A stretch of 64,000 nt of DNA from Chara braunii (taxonomy: Eukaryota > Streptophyta > Charophyceae > Charales > Characeae): assembly GCA_003427395.1 (NCBI GenBank), contig BFEA01000066.1, positions 535,791 through 599,790 on the forward strand. Reading direction: 5' to 3'. Below the pieces are notes generated by a model. That model saw only the letters and a program-made list of their open reading frames with translations, ran no database searches and was not told the DNA's origin. Each line of letters opens with the position of its first letter. The stretch's first letter is position 1. Positions 33,601 to 44,279 of this stretch are shown piece after piece. A program made the translations under genes and the position numbers.

Positions 33601-35229
33601 AGCGGATGAGAGCGACTGACACCTGGCACTCTGGTCCCAATGAAAAAAAAAATTCCCCCCTTAAGTCCCGTTTATAGTTCTTTAACCGTGCGTGAGGGTC
33701 ACAACACGCGTACCGTCGAATCCATGCCTCTCATAGCACCCTGGGCCTGAAAATAACAGCTAGCCCCGTCTGTTCCAGTGGTACCCCTACTGTAGCAGGC
33801 GCAGCGGTACCCGCTGTAGGGCCAAACGGAGCCAGTACCAAAGCCTCTATTTGTTCCATAATTAATATTTTGCCAATGTCCGAACTTGTACCGTACCAAA
33901 ATAGTAGCGGTAACGTTGTAGCAACCCACGAAAAGCGACTGTTCCGCTGCAATGGGTACAGATCCCAAATTGATATGCGCAAGAAAACATAACCGCACAG
34001 TGCCACAGGGCCGTGCCGGTGTCAATTCAGTAAACGTGGCCAGGAATAAGCGTACCAAAATTGTAAAAACTTAGATCGTGCCGACCTTGTACCATTAGAT
34101 TGTGGCCTGTACCATTCAGAACTGTACCAATGTGTGTCGTACCAATACCTGACCAATACTGAACCTGAATAGCATGCACCATACTGGTGTCGATCATGTC
34201 CAGAGCGTGAAAACTAGAGCCAGGCTGCTCTATCATGTCAACGCCAAACCGTTCAGCCATGTCGTGATAGTTCTGAACCTGCCCCGAGCCAAACCAGCGC
34301 CGCACAAAGTATAGTAAAGCCACACGTCCCATTTCAAAATAATCCAAGTAGCAATACCGCGCTGATCATCCAACGCGCACCCATTCATATCACACAGGTC
34401 GCAACAAGGCTAAAACTCAGACAGGTCAGGTACATCACGCAAGCGATCTCGATTATCGGGGAAATGGTGAGAATCATTAGAATCAGAGTAAATAGATAAC
34501 CCATCGCCAAAACTCATCGCGAATAATCAAAATAAAGTTCGTTAATTTTTTTTATAATCGTTGGTTTTCTTTCCTTTTACCATATTGAATTATTTATCTT
34601 ATTTCTTGATCCTATTATTAAAAATAATGAAAATAAAAGGTATTTCATCAAAAATGAATCCCGACGGATTTCAACTAAATATTAAAATTCCTTGTTTTTA
34701 TTTTTCTTTTATTGTTTTTGATTCTTTTGCTTATTTTTAATTCTATTATCGGAAATATCAAATAATGAGGGCGATTTCATTAAAATTAAATGCCAAAGAA
34801 ATTAAATAAATTAAATAATATCCCGTTTTTCTCCTCCCTTTTATCGTTTTTGATTCTTTTTCTCATTTTTTATTTTAATATTAAAATTAGTGATATCCGA
34901 GGGCTTCATTCCCACACCAATTGTACATTGTAAAAAGGCCACGCCAAGGCTTGTTCTCATATTGTCGTCCCGCGGCTAGCCGTTTCGAAAACAGACTAAG
35001 AGCGGACGAAAATAAGATTGACGTTAGCGCGGCGGAAGAGGTAGTCCCTCTCGCCAATTGGGAGGGCCAGTTTCGGCGGTCGACACATCTAATTTTAGGG
35101 GTGCTCTGGGTACCCCTAATTTTCCCCAGCAGTACGGGCGAAAGTCCCAGTCAATCCCTCTCTAGACAGACAATCTCGGGGTTAATCCATAGGATTTCGG
35201 GTGGCTGAGTGACCTTCGGCCGCGGACCT
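30605..35229 (-). repeat. 3' LTR of element C
   Basis: Direct repeat of 50,837-55,199 with scattered substitutions. Starts TGTGAGG; the right boundary is blurred (similarity fades at about 35,220-35,229). It is longer than its partner chiefly because of a fold-back MITE at 32,828-33,194. It carries a cluster of GTACC motifs at about 33,770-34,170 and AT-rich sequence at 34,500-34,900. No gene recognised. Confidence 0.92.
32828..33194. mobile_element. Fold-back MITE, copy 1
   Basis: Long terminal inverted repeats start ACAGCCATTTCGTCAAAACG and end in the reverse complement; the arms run about 150 bp to an AT-rich centre. Each arm contains its own small palindrome, GGGGTCCGGCGTT facing AACGCCGGACCCC. 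No coding capacity. Absent from the matching place in the other LTR of C (53,096-53,101) and from the third LTR at about 56,510. TA follows the right end; the left TA is not preserved. Confidence 0.9.
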
Positions 35230-35265
35230 CCTCTCGACGCCCCCGTCGAGCCCGCATTGCTATAA

Positions 35266-35825
35266 TCAGACGAATCGTATAAGATTTAGACTTACCACAT
35301 GCGCACGACCCCTATGTTTCCGCTTTGTCCGACGCTTGGATTTTTCTGGAACTCTAGGATAGAGAGGATGTTTCTTCCCTCTCTTATGTAGCAGAGGCTT
35401 GGGTCTCGTTTTAGGGATGCTTCTCAGCCTCTTCCTTCGTTGGAGTGGCACTGCAGCAAATGTTCCACCCCGTCTAATGCGGACTCTGCGCTGGGGTCTC
35501 CATAGCACAAAAAACCATTTCCTTTTTTTTCCCAGCGTCAAGCCCTTTACTTCCCTGGTCTTTACCCTCTTTCTCTTCCTCGAACTCTCACCTACCTCAT
35601 ATCGCCTCGATGGCCCTTCATCCGTCACCTTCGCTTTTCCCTTTATCTTAGGGTCCGATAGTGTCCGCGCAGAAGCAAAGGTTTCCCTTGGCCTAAACAA
35701 CTTCAGTCTAGCTCCTGCCACATGATCCTTCCACTTAGACCCATCCAACTCAGCAATCATATACGCTCCCCGACTGAGTGCGCCGACTACGTGGTAAGGT
35801 CTCATCCATCTGTTCGTTCTGCCTT
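35266..35825 (-). pseudogene. pol: Integrase C-terminus of element C
   Basis: Starts at NRWMRPYHVV, the GPY/F module seen in A (RWLGPYRI) and B (CWMGSFRV), then GAYMIAELDG and VAGARLKLFRPRE, matching B residue for residue in places. It continues into a long Lys/Arg-rich tail that ends a few bases before the LTR. Nothing of the catalytic core or zinc finger precedes it: the gag-pol linker abuts at about 35,815-35,830 in a different frame. Confidence 0.88.
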
Positions 35826-38203
35826 ATCGCACACTCCCGATACTGCCACGGAGGGTACCTCTGGTTTGGAAGTCATTTGGACTTCGTCTCCCAGAGGAAT
35901 GCGCGTCTTGCGCGTGATCATCTGTTGCTCATCTCGTGCAGGTCTCGAAGCCGCCAAGTACTCAAGTATCGTGCACTGCATTGGTTGCCTAAGCGCGCAT
36001 CTGAGAGGCTCCACTGTATCGATATCGTCCAAGATGATCTTCATAGTAAACTTCCGGGCTCCGCGGTTGCATGGCGAAAGTATGACTTCCTCTCCTTTAA
36101 TCCTCTTCCCATCCTTCTCTGCCATCACATAATCAGTGTCAATCTTCTTGGAGGAAGATGCCCTTGCAGACTTAGTCGTCGCTACCCGTATAGGTGTCGC
36201 CGGCGGCCCGTCATCAGAAGGCATCTCAATCGCACACTCTGGCTCCTTGCCACTTCCTTACCCTTACTTGGTCGTACACGTCTGGCTTCAACGTTCTTCT
36301 TCATCGAAGGGAACATCGATACATCGCCGAGGTCATCAGCCCACTTGACGTACTTGCGATCATCAAGTACGACAAATCTTTCATCTATTGCCTGCCTGAG
36401 GTTTGGACAGTCCCTCTTCACGTGATCATCTGCCCTGCAATAGATGCACAAATTCCTGGGAATAGGGGGTCTCTCGTCTGGCCCCTTAATAGCCGGTCCT
36501 CTCGCAGGTCTGACATCTTGGGTGGAAGGTCCCGGGGACTTGGGATAGCTAGGAGACTTTGGATACCCAGGCGATGCAGGATATCCTCCTCGATCATACT
36601 GCCCGCGCGGGTCTTCCCGACGACCTCCGCCCCGCTCTGTCCTCTCGTAACTGCCACGATACCCATCACGACGATCCCTGTCCGATTCCCATCTACCGCG
36701 GGAGTCATCTCTATCCCTCGAGTTAAAATTTCCTGGACTCCGGTATCCGTCCATGTTGCCTCCATATCTGGGACTGCGCGGATACTATTTCAGTCTTCCC
36801 CCTCGGCTAAAAGAGTCTACTCCCCGATACCCGTCACCCCGACGGTCTCTGTCAATTTCGTCATCTCTACATCGCCAGGCATCGTCGTCCCTCTCTCTCG
36901 CGCGATAGTCTGCTAGTGTGTGGGGATTTCTATCCTCGATGCTCCTCAACGGGTCAGTGTTCCTGCGGTCCCATCGCAACGAATAAGGGAACCCAAGCTT
37001 GTCCCAATGAGTAGTAGCTCCCGTCTTCGTCTCGATATTGGCCATCTGCCTGACCATTCCCTTCATCATTTCTCTCATCTCTCTCACCTCATCTATCACC
37101 GTCTCTCTGTCCCTTGGTCGTTGTGGTCTGTCTCTGTCCATCGAATATCGTCACTCTGCCTAAGGCTGATCGTTAAAGTCTAGGCATCTATCCGCCTCGT
37201 ACTCCCGATAGAGAGAGAAATCTCGACGCTGCATTCCCTTCCAGACTAAATCCTTGTAGTCATCGGCCTCAGCCTTCATCACCAACTTGAGTACCGCCGC
37301 AAAATCTAACTTGTCGTGAGGCATCTCTCTCAATACTCCCTTCTGCTTCCCTCTAGGTAGCCGACCGATGAAGATCGTGCATCTCTCGACCTCCGACAGC
37401 TTCACTTTTGCAATAAGGGCATCATATATCTTCTGGAATCGCCTCCCAAAGGCCTGAACACTCTCATCCTCACCCTGAGTCGTCAGCTCCAAGTCTCAGA
37501 TCAAATACTTAACATCTTCTAGCTTGAAAAACTCGTAGAGACTGGCCTTGTAGGTAGTCCATCGTCTATCTTTTGGTCAGGCTTCTTTAATCACTTGACT
37601 CAAACTCGGGTCTATATTAAATAAGAAGTTATCTATAATCTCATCCTCCGACCATTGACTACGGTATGCGTGTAGTTCCCACTTCTCAAGATACTCTGTG
37701 ATACCGTATCCCTTGAAAATGGGGGGTCTGGTGTCTAACTCCGAAGGTTGGTGCGAGATGATGAACATATCTCTCCTCTCGTATGGTAGGGAGTACGACT
37801 CTCTCGTCTGCGGGTCGTAGATCCGCCTGGGCGGTGCGATCCTCTCTCTGTCTCTCCAAAACTGCTCCCTGATGTACTGGTCCCTCCTGTCATCCCTTCC
37901 TCGGTCACCTCTATCGTCTCTTCGTTCATACGTAGGTGAACGTCGAATAGTCGACTCCCGCCAAAAACTCGGAGGTTCGGTTCGACTCTCCATCCATACC
38001 ACCATGGCGGCCTTCCTTGGCTCTCCAATAACCGGACAGACCATCACATCTGGCTCTCCATCGTCAGGTTGCTCTACACATCTCAAAGGGGCATTTTGTC
38101 TGATACGCTCCTTGAGGTCTCGCATAGCACAATCCAGTGATGCTCGGTATACAGCGGTCTGTTGTTCCTCGTCTAAATGTGGACCCATTGTGTCAGACTT
38201 CAT
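35802..38203 (-). pseudogene. gag: Gag and gag-pol linker of element C
   Basis: Capsid-like segment at 38,203-37,577 (ITEYLEKWELHAYRSQW) and gag core at 37,492-37,160 (ESVQAFGRRFQKIYDALIAK, then VERCTIFIGRLPRG). An Arg/Asp-rich spacer (37,141-36,785) and a Gly/Arg/Ser/Pro stretch lead to an intact CX2CX4HX4C zinc knuckle at 36,448-36,407 (C103, C106, H111, C116 of the frame starting 36,754). The linker at 36,224-35,802 (RKFTMKIILDDIDTVEP, then QPMQCTILEYLAAS) matches that of B. Single stops at 37,577, 37,493, 37,142 and 36,782 break it into frames. Gag packages element RNA; the knuckle binds it. Confidence 0.88.
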
Positions 38204-38268
38204 GCACTCTACTCCTCTTTCAGGTTTGTGTTTATGTCAGGAATCTAATGTCCTGACCCTGCGAACAA

Positions 38269-38502
38269 GCAGCCCGGACCTAATGTCAGAACCGGCAGCC
38301 CGGACCTAATGTTAGAACCGGCAGGTCGGACCTAATGTCAGAACCGGCAGCTCAGACCTAATGTCAGAACCGGCAGCCCGGACCTAATGTCAGAACCGGC
38401 AGCCCGGACCTAATGTCAGAACCGACAGCCCGGACCCAATGTCGGAAGCGGCAACCCGGACCTAATGTCAGAACGGGCAGCCCGGACCTAATGTCTGAAC
38501 TA
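38269..38502. repeat. 26-bp minisatellite upstream of gag C
   Basis: Nine copies, exact 26-bp spacing, of GCAGCCCGGACCTAATGTCA plus GAACCG, with one to four changes per copy. It lies immediately 5' of gag on the coding strand. Confidence 0.96.
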
Positions 38503-38970
38503 GTCTCGCCAATCTCTAAATGTCTAAATCTAACTATCAACCGCCCTCAATATCACTACCAGTCTTCCGATCTCATCTCGGATCTCGTGTGTCCCTTCAA
38601 CACCTAGTATCCCAGTGTCGAGGAAAAATCAGCCTTCCTGTCGTTCTATACAGGCGGCGCCTCTCCTGACCTCCACCACTCCCATCTCGAGGCACCTGAC
38701 TCCCCCTCAAATCGCACTCTCTATTGCATGTAACTCCTCACGAGTACAAGCTCGCAACCGCGTTCGTAAATCGATAGATGTCCTCCTCTCCAGATCGTTC
38801 AATCCTTGCCATATTGCTCTGGTTCCGGCTAGCGGGTACTCACCTCCTCTTGCCATTAACCTCCTGATGTCGTAAGGCGAGCTCAATCACGTGCCGAAGT
38901 TCCACTCCTGCGCGATCCGATGCGGTGTTGGGGGTTTCGGTATTCCTTCAAAGATCATTATCCGCGTGTT

Positions 38971-40855
38971 TCAGTTAACGTTTCTCCCTAGTGATAGTAA
39001 CCTATCTCTCTCACCTTCTACAATCTCTTTTGCATCCTTTGCCCTGACCACCCTGGCAAAATCTACTATTGCCTCTGAGCCGTTCCGCTCTAGTCCCCTG
39101 TCCGGAATCGGCGACTTAGGCAGATCGTCAAAAATCGAGATATCGTCACAGACCTCAACAGTCTTTCCCAGATCCTCAAGTCTTTTCCTTTCTTCCCTCA
39201 GCTTCCGCGCGGTTATCCTCCAGCAACTCGTATGTAAGCACAAAACTCCTCGCGCTCCCTAGGTAGATATATGCCTACGTGGTATACTCCAAGGTCAGGA
39301 AAGTATACGGTCATCACATAGAACTGATTTCTGTCCCGACCGCTGTTTGCTTCCTGATACCTTACCACCTCGTAGGGAAAGATTTCCCATCGGCTAATAG
39401 TGTTGTTCACTGGGTCCGCTCCATACCGAAAACTTCGGCCTTCTTCGTGCTAACTCCGCCTCCGGTAGTGACATCTCTCATCCATCCCCATGAACCACCT
39501 AGCATTCCATCGCAATTGACGCTAAGGCCAACAAGACTCTGTCCGCAGATTCCTCTACGAATATATAGAATTTCTCGAAGTCGTCTATATCCCCAAAATC
39601 TTCAATGTCTCCTAAGGTCTTAAGGTACTCACTCCAGTACCCGTTGTGAGCTTTGAGCATTCTGAGAAGGGAGCTGTGTACTATGATCTCTGCTAAATCT
39701 TCAGCCACTTCCGCCTCATTTTCTAGGAGTCTCTCAGCCTCTGTAGAGGTCTCGCACCACGCCCTACTCAGGGGCCGCTCATCAAAGGGAGACACGCACA
39801 ACACGTAGTTGATCAGCCGCGTGCTCCCCTCTCCTACCCAGAGTCCGGTCACTCGTGCTTTCTGCATAGCCCGTTGAGTACACTCCGCTTCTTCGATTAC
39901 GCTAAGTCTCTCTAGGTGGACCAATTGTATCACCACACAAGTGACTGGTCCATCCGACCTCCCTACTATACACATATAATATTTTTCACATCTCATCGTC
40001 TCCTTTCATTGCCCTGACGTTCCCTCGACATCCTCCTTTTTTTTCGGCGCTGTAGCTTCTGACGACTCCCCTATCCTTTCTGTCGACTCAAATGACCGCT
40101 CCGGTTCCCCACTACTATGATCTCTCACCTTTACGCTCTCCAAAAAATCTAAACGCCATCTTCCGAAGAATTCTCTATCCTCTCTGAAAAGTCTCTCTAA
40201 CGCCGTCGTCGCTGCTTGTATCCTACGCAGCTCACTCTCACTCTTGCTAGGCCCACAATCTCGAATCTTGTTGTCGAGCTCCTTGACCGGTTTTACCACT
40301 GGTTTTATGATTCGATCTTCGACCCTCTTTATTATCTCATCTAGATCTTCCATCGTCTACGACCCATCTCTCTCTAAGACCCAAGCACTTTTCAGATCGT
40401 ACTCCGAGCTTCAGCGTATTTCTCGTCATGAACTATCTCTAAGCACACTCGACTCATATCCAGCCCCTAGCTTCCACTACTGTCTCATCAAGGAACAATT
40501 CCGCACGCAAGTACCCAACCGACCATACCATCACTTCGTATGTTATCTTTGTCCGGAAAGTCACGCATACAAGAACGCCCGACCGGTATTCACGTACAAA
40601 TTCTCTGACTCGTCGAAGGCACTCCTGCTCTGTCAGATTCCCGTCTATGTGATCCCGGAGTAAGACAGTCACTGTGAAACCTTCGTTCACTAATTGCCTG
40701 CTTACATTAACCCCCGTAGTCGTCCGACCTGGCATGCCTCCAATCGCTGGCCCCCGAACAGATACCTCAGCTCCTCCAAGCCAACGTACCTGTCCTCCAT
40801 GCATCTTCGGCAATAGTCGATCAGATCGGTAGGCCTCGGACAATCTATCCAGCAA
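38971..40855 (-). pseudogene. Accessory ORFs of element C, 3' group
   Basis: Four frames: 40,855-40,454, 40,353-40,006, 39,996-39,499, and 39,410-38,971 in two overlapping parts. The 39,410 frame contains WEIFPYEVVRYQEANSG and YHVGIYLPRE, the same core as the modules of element A. The 39,996 frame has RVTGLWVGEGSTRLINYVL, which lines up with RTTFRIGGAFPFPSTRLRV in the larger ORF at 42.1-43.2 kb. The 40,353 frame is coiled-coil-like, rich in Glu, Lys and Arg. No known domain. Read as a decayed continuation of one long accessory polyprotein. Confidence 0.6.
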
Positions 40856-41046
40856 GTAGCGTCGATCAGGTCTCTCAACGTCTCCTTGTCCGTGGGTCCC
40901 TACCTCACGCAGATTGCGTAGTACGCCTCTTTAAATCGGGGCAATAGCCCTAGCCAGAGCGCGTACAGGGTGTGGTTAACTGCTCTAATCAGGCAGCCTA
41001 TGCTCCCGTAAGTTTGTTCTACTACAAACGTAGGGAGAGTCAACCT

Positions 41047-41959
41047 TCAGCCCTCCACAGGGTAGTAGACTGGGTGCGGAGGTCCGATCACAACACGGCC
41101 GGTGAACGGCCTAACCCCTGCAAAACCCGTCAGTCGCTGTCTCACTATCGACTCCGCTAAGACTTTGTGCTTCCACCAGTCTCTGCTAACACCCTCGAGT
41201 GTCAACCCTATCTCTAGGTCTCGTGTTTTGTCAAACGCAAGATGCCCTATTCCCTCCAGTCGTCGAGGGGCATCAAATCCTCTATCCTCTAGGATCACTA
41301 TCCACAAAAAGACGTCTCTAGCCGACCAGGTACCAAAGTGTTGAATCGACACGCTCGCTACCTCCTCTAGGCCCTATCAACTTCCTCACCTTATAGGAAT
41401 CTGAATCGCGCGTTAGTACATAAGCCGACCATACGTCTGAGTCACTCCTCATCACGCCATCCGCCTCATTGATGTGAATGTTCCTGATCTCTAATCTGTG
41501 TCACCAACTCTAACATCTCGTGTCATCCGTACTTAGATAGGTTTTTCCCTATGGCTGGAGGACTCGGAATACCCTCGAACACTTTGATCCCAGTATCCCA
41601 ACTAACTACCTTTCCTTCTTGTTGTAATCGCACCACCTCTCCCGCTACCAAACTAGTTGCGGTCTTCCAAGCACTCATACCCAGTCCTCCTTTTACCCGG
41701 GTCGCAAGTACATAGTTTCGCACATCGAATTCTCATTCAGGCTAAGGAAGTGGTACGTGAGAACTTACACGCGCCAAGGATCTATGCCTCCTCCTTGGAC
41801 ATAATCGTATGCGACGAGCTCGTATGGGAGAACCTCTCTTCTCATCTTCTCGTTCAGGGATCGTATGACATCATTGATCTCCTCTCTCGTAGGGCCCCGC
41901 CCCCCGGTGAGTAGCGGATCCCTGTAAACCCGTCTAAAGGACATCACATGCCTGGCCAT
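41047..41959 (-). pseudogene. Accessory ORFs of element C, middle group
   Basis: Frames at 41,959-41,765 (RREVLPYELVAYDYVQGG), 41,723-41,523 (VFEGIPSPPAIGKNLSKYG) and 41,352-41,047 (LEGVSRDWWKHKVLAESIV). The PYELVAYDY and IPSPP motifs are those repeated in the accessory region of element A, in the same alternating order, so the two regions are homologous. Stops separate the frames. Confidence 0.6.
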
Positions 41960-42106
41960 CTATAATCCTCACCATCATTTCCATCTCTCTCCTTCCAGGT
42001 CACGTACGCTCACTGGTCTCAGTCAATATCCCCTCTCCGCGTCAACCATGTCCACGTCTCCCTCACCTACCTCACGGCCCCAGGTTATGTCCTCCTGCCC
42101 CTGCGC

Positions 42107-43678
42107 CTAGGGGAGGTGTCCCCAACCGTCCTCCGGCTGCGCCTCCCCACTTACGCGGTCCTCCTCAACAGCCTCTCTGGTGACTCCACGGTTGTCTAAC
42201 GCCAAATCTCCCCAGCCCTGGTCCTGATCCCCCCAAGGCTCTATATCGTCGAAGGCCTCCCACTCTCTATCATCGGCGTACCACCTAAGGTCCTCTCTTT
42301 CGGGGTGTACTCTCCGATAATACTCCTCCAGCTCCCAGATCGAGATGAGGGGATCGGGCCTGCTGTCACGGTTCTTGCTCAGTAACTGTCTTACTCCCTC
42401 TAAACAGTCTACAGGCCTCTGAACCTCTCTCTCCAGGGCTAACCAGAACTCTGGAGGCTGGTATGGATGAAACGACTCAGGGTCCGCAGAAGGAGCCAGG
42501 GCTCGTATGAACTTTGTAAGTTGGAGCCCTCTCTCCCCAGTAAGGGGTCCTCTGATGAACTGTGCATAAGCAATCCGGTCTCGATCAGTCAGCCCTTTAC
42601 TCAAAACGTCCAGCTCGAGAGCGGCGAAGTAAGTCTCAGCGACGTGGTCCAGACCCCAAAGCTCCTCCGCCTGAAAAATCACGAGTCTCACCCGTAGTCG
42701 GGTGCTCGGGAATGGAAAGGCCCCTCCAATCCGGAAGGTCGTCCTCGTCGCCCTAACCAGGTCGTGCAACCTCTCTGCCTCCTCACGGACCCTCTCTACC
42801 TGACCCGACAGAATGGCCCTAGCCTCCTGCTCACATCGCCAGAACCCATGTACCAGTCCCTCAAAGTAGACTGTGGCCCTCACTGCGCGCGAGTAGTAAA
42901 TGTACCCTATAGCCTCAATGCTCGTCGTTCCCGGCGCTCGCCAGCACTTAACGTCCGACTCGTAGGTCTCGACCACGTATGTCCACAGGTGCACGTCCGA
43001 TCCCAACCGTATCAATCTCCAACAACTCTGCAATCCAGGCTCGTCCGTACTCCTAGCCGGTAAGTCGAGATCCAGCAAGTCGGGAGCCACGATCTCAGAA
43101 GCTCTAGGCCATCTGAGATCGTCGAAGGGAAGCTCGACTCTGTCCCTTTGCTCTACCATCTCAGCGCTGACTTCGCTATGTCTCGTACTACCTCGCCAAT
43201 CTATACCCCAACTGACACTCGCTTCTCGCCAACACCTCACCTAGGTCCTGATGGGTACCCCTATCGGCGGGAAATGTGCGTCGACGGTGTTGTCCTCCTC
43301 CTTTGACTCACCGTCCTCGCTCTCGGAGTCGAACCAGTCAGGCTCCCAGGCCTCCTCGTTGTCATCTCTAATCCACCCCTCGTCGTCCGACTCGTCCTCT
43401 AGGCGATATGGATGAAGTCCGATCGCCTGATAGTACTGCACTAGCAGGTAGTCGTAAATCAGAGGTCGCCTGGCGTCATCGCTCCACCAGCTTCCCCAGT
43501 CCTTCGAGAAGAGCCTACCAATGCAAGTGATGTACTCCGGCCCTGCCCGGAGCTCGCGGTCCAGCCAATCCCAGACGTACGAGGGTTGGGGAGATCCCCG
43601 CTGGTAATCGTCTCCTATGGAGCGGATCAGCTCCACGAGCTGAACCCTCTCGTCTTCCAAGCGCGGTCCTACAATCAT
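42107..43678 (-). CDS. Large accessory ORF of element C with one in-frame TAG
   Basis: 145 codons, a TAG at 43,241-43,243, then 377 more codons in the same frame, the longest coding stretch in the window. The product is acidic with an Asp/Glu-rich hinge (SDDEGWIRDDNEEAWEPDW) and a similar tail. It appears internally duplicated: QLVELIRSIGDDYQ ... WDWLDRELRAG ... IYDYLLVQYYQAIGLHP in the first part lines up with QLTKFIRALAPSAD ... FWLALEREVQRP ... IWELEEYYRRVHPERE in the last. Between them is a second module type (WTYVVETYESDVKCWRAPG ... TVYFEGLVHGF). No signal peptide, membrane segment or known domain. Read either as two cistrons, a readthrough product or a pseudogene with one nonsense mutation. 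Confidence 0.6.
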
Positions 43679-43817
43679 GAGGGAATAGTATATGTAGTCA
43701 AGGTCGAGGCTCCCTCTACCGAAGAGCTTAAGCTCTCAGAACACAAGATAACTTTACCAAGCCTCCTACTCCTCTGAAGACCATGTCTACAACAAATAGG
43801 GGTACGACCGTCCTCAA

Positions 43818-44277
43818 TTAAGACCCGGAGTGAGGAAAACCCCCGTCCCGGCCTATCTGAAGATCTCCAGTGACGATTAGGGGTGGTCGCCCGTAAAATA
43901 GAGTCAACGGGTCTCGTCCGTCGTCCGCCTGGAATGCAGCAATCTCGTCCTGCAAATGACGCAGGGCCCTGCTAATGACGTGGCTGGTCCCCGACGTCGC
44001 AAGCCCCAGGACAACCTCTTTGGCCGTCTCTAAGTCCAGGTACAAATGGCCCTTCACTAGCCCTCTCCCCTGACTGCTCTGGATCTTTCTATATGTCCAC
44101 AACCAAGCGCCAGGGAATAGAAGGATGAACCTCCACCCGTACCCTCCGTCGATTTAGTGAGTCGTTCGCGAGGGAAGTGTGAACTCGACCAAACCACTCT
44201 CTATGAGTTCGGGTGGCTCCACCTCCCAAACGTGTATGGACTAGTACACCTCGACGTCCACGGGCTGCCACATCCAA
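43818..44277 (-). pseudogene. Accessory ORFs of element C, 5' end
   Basis: Two overlapping frames (44,277-44,089 and 44,102-43,818). The second reads MWTYRKIQ ... KGHLYLDLETAKEVVLGLA ... FYGRPPLIVTGDLQIG and resembles the WTYVVETY ... TVYFEGL ... FRIGGAFPF module inside the 42,107-43,678 ORF, suggesting another copy of the same unit. Probably the N-terminal part of the accessory protein, shifted in frame. Unknown function. Confidence 0.5.
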
Positions 44278-44279
44278 CC

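Noticed and set aside
38413-38607. Small plus-strand ORF with repeated SEPxART-like peptide
   Set aside because: It is the 26-bp minisatellite read in one frame.
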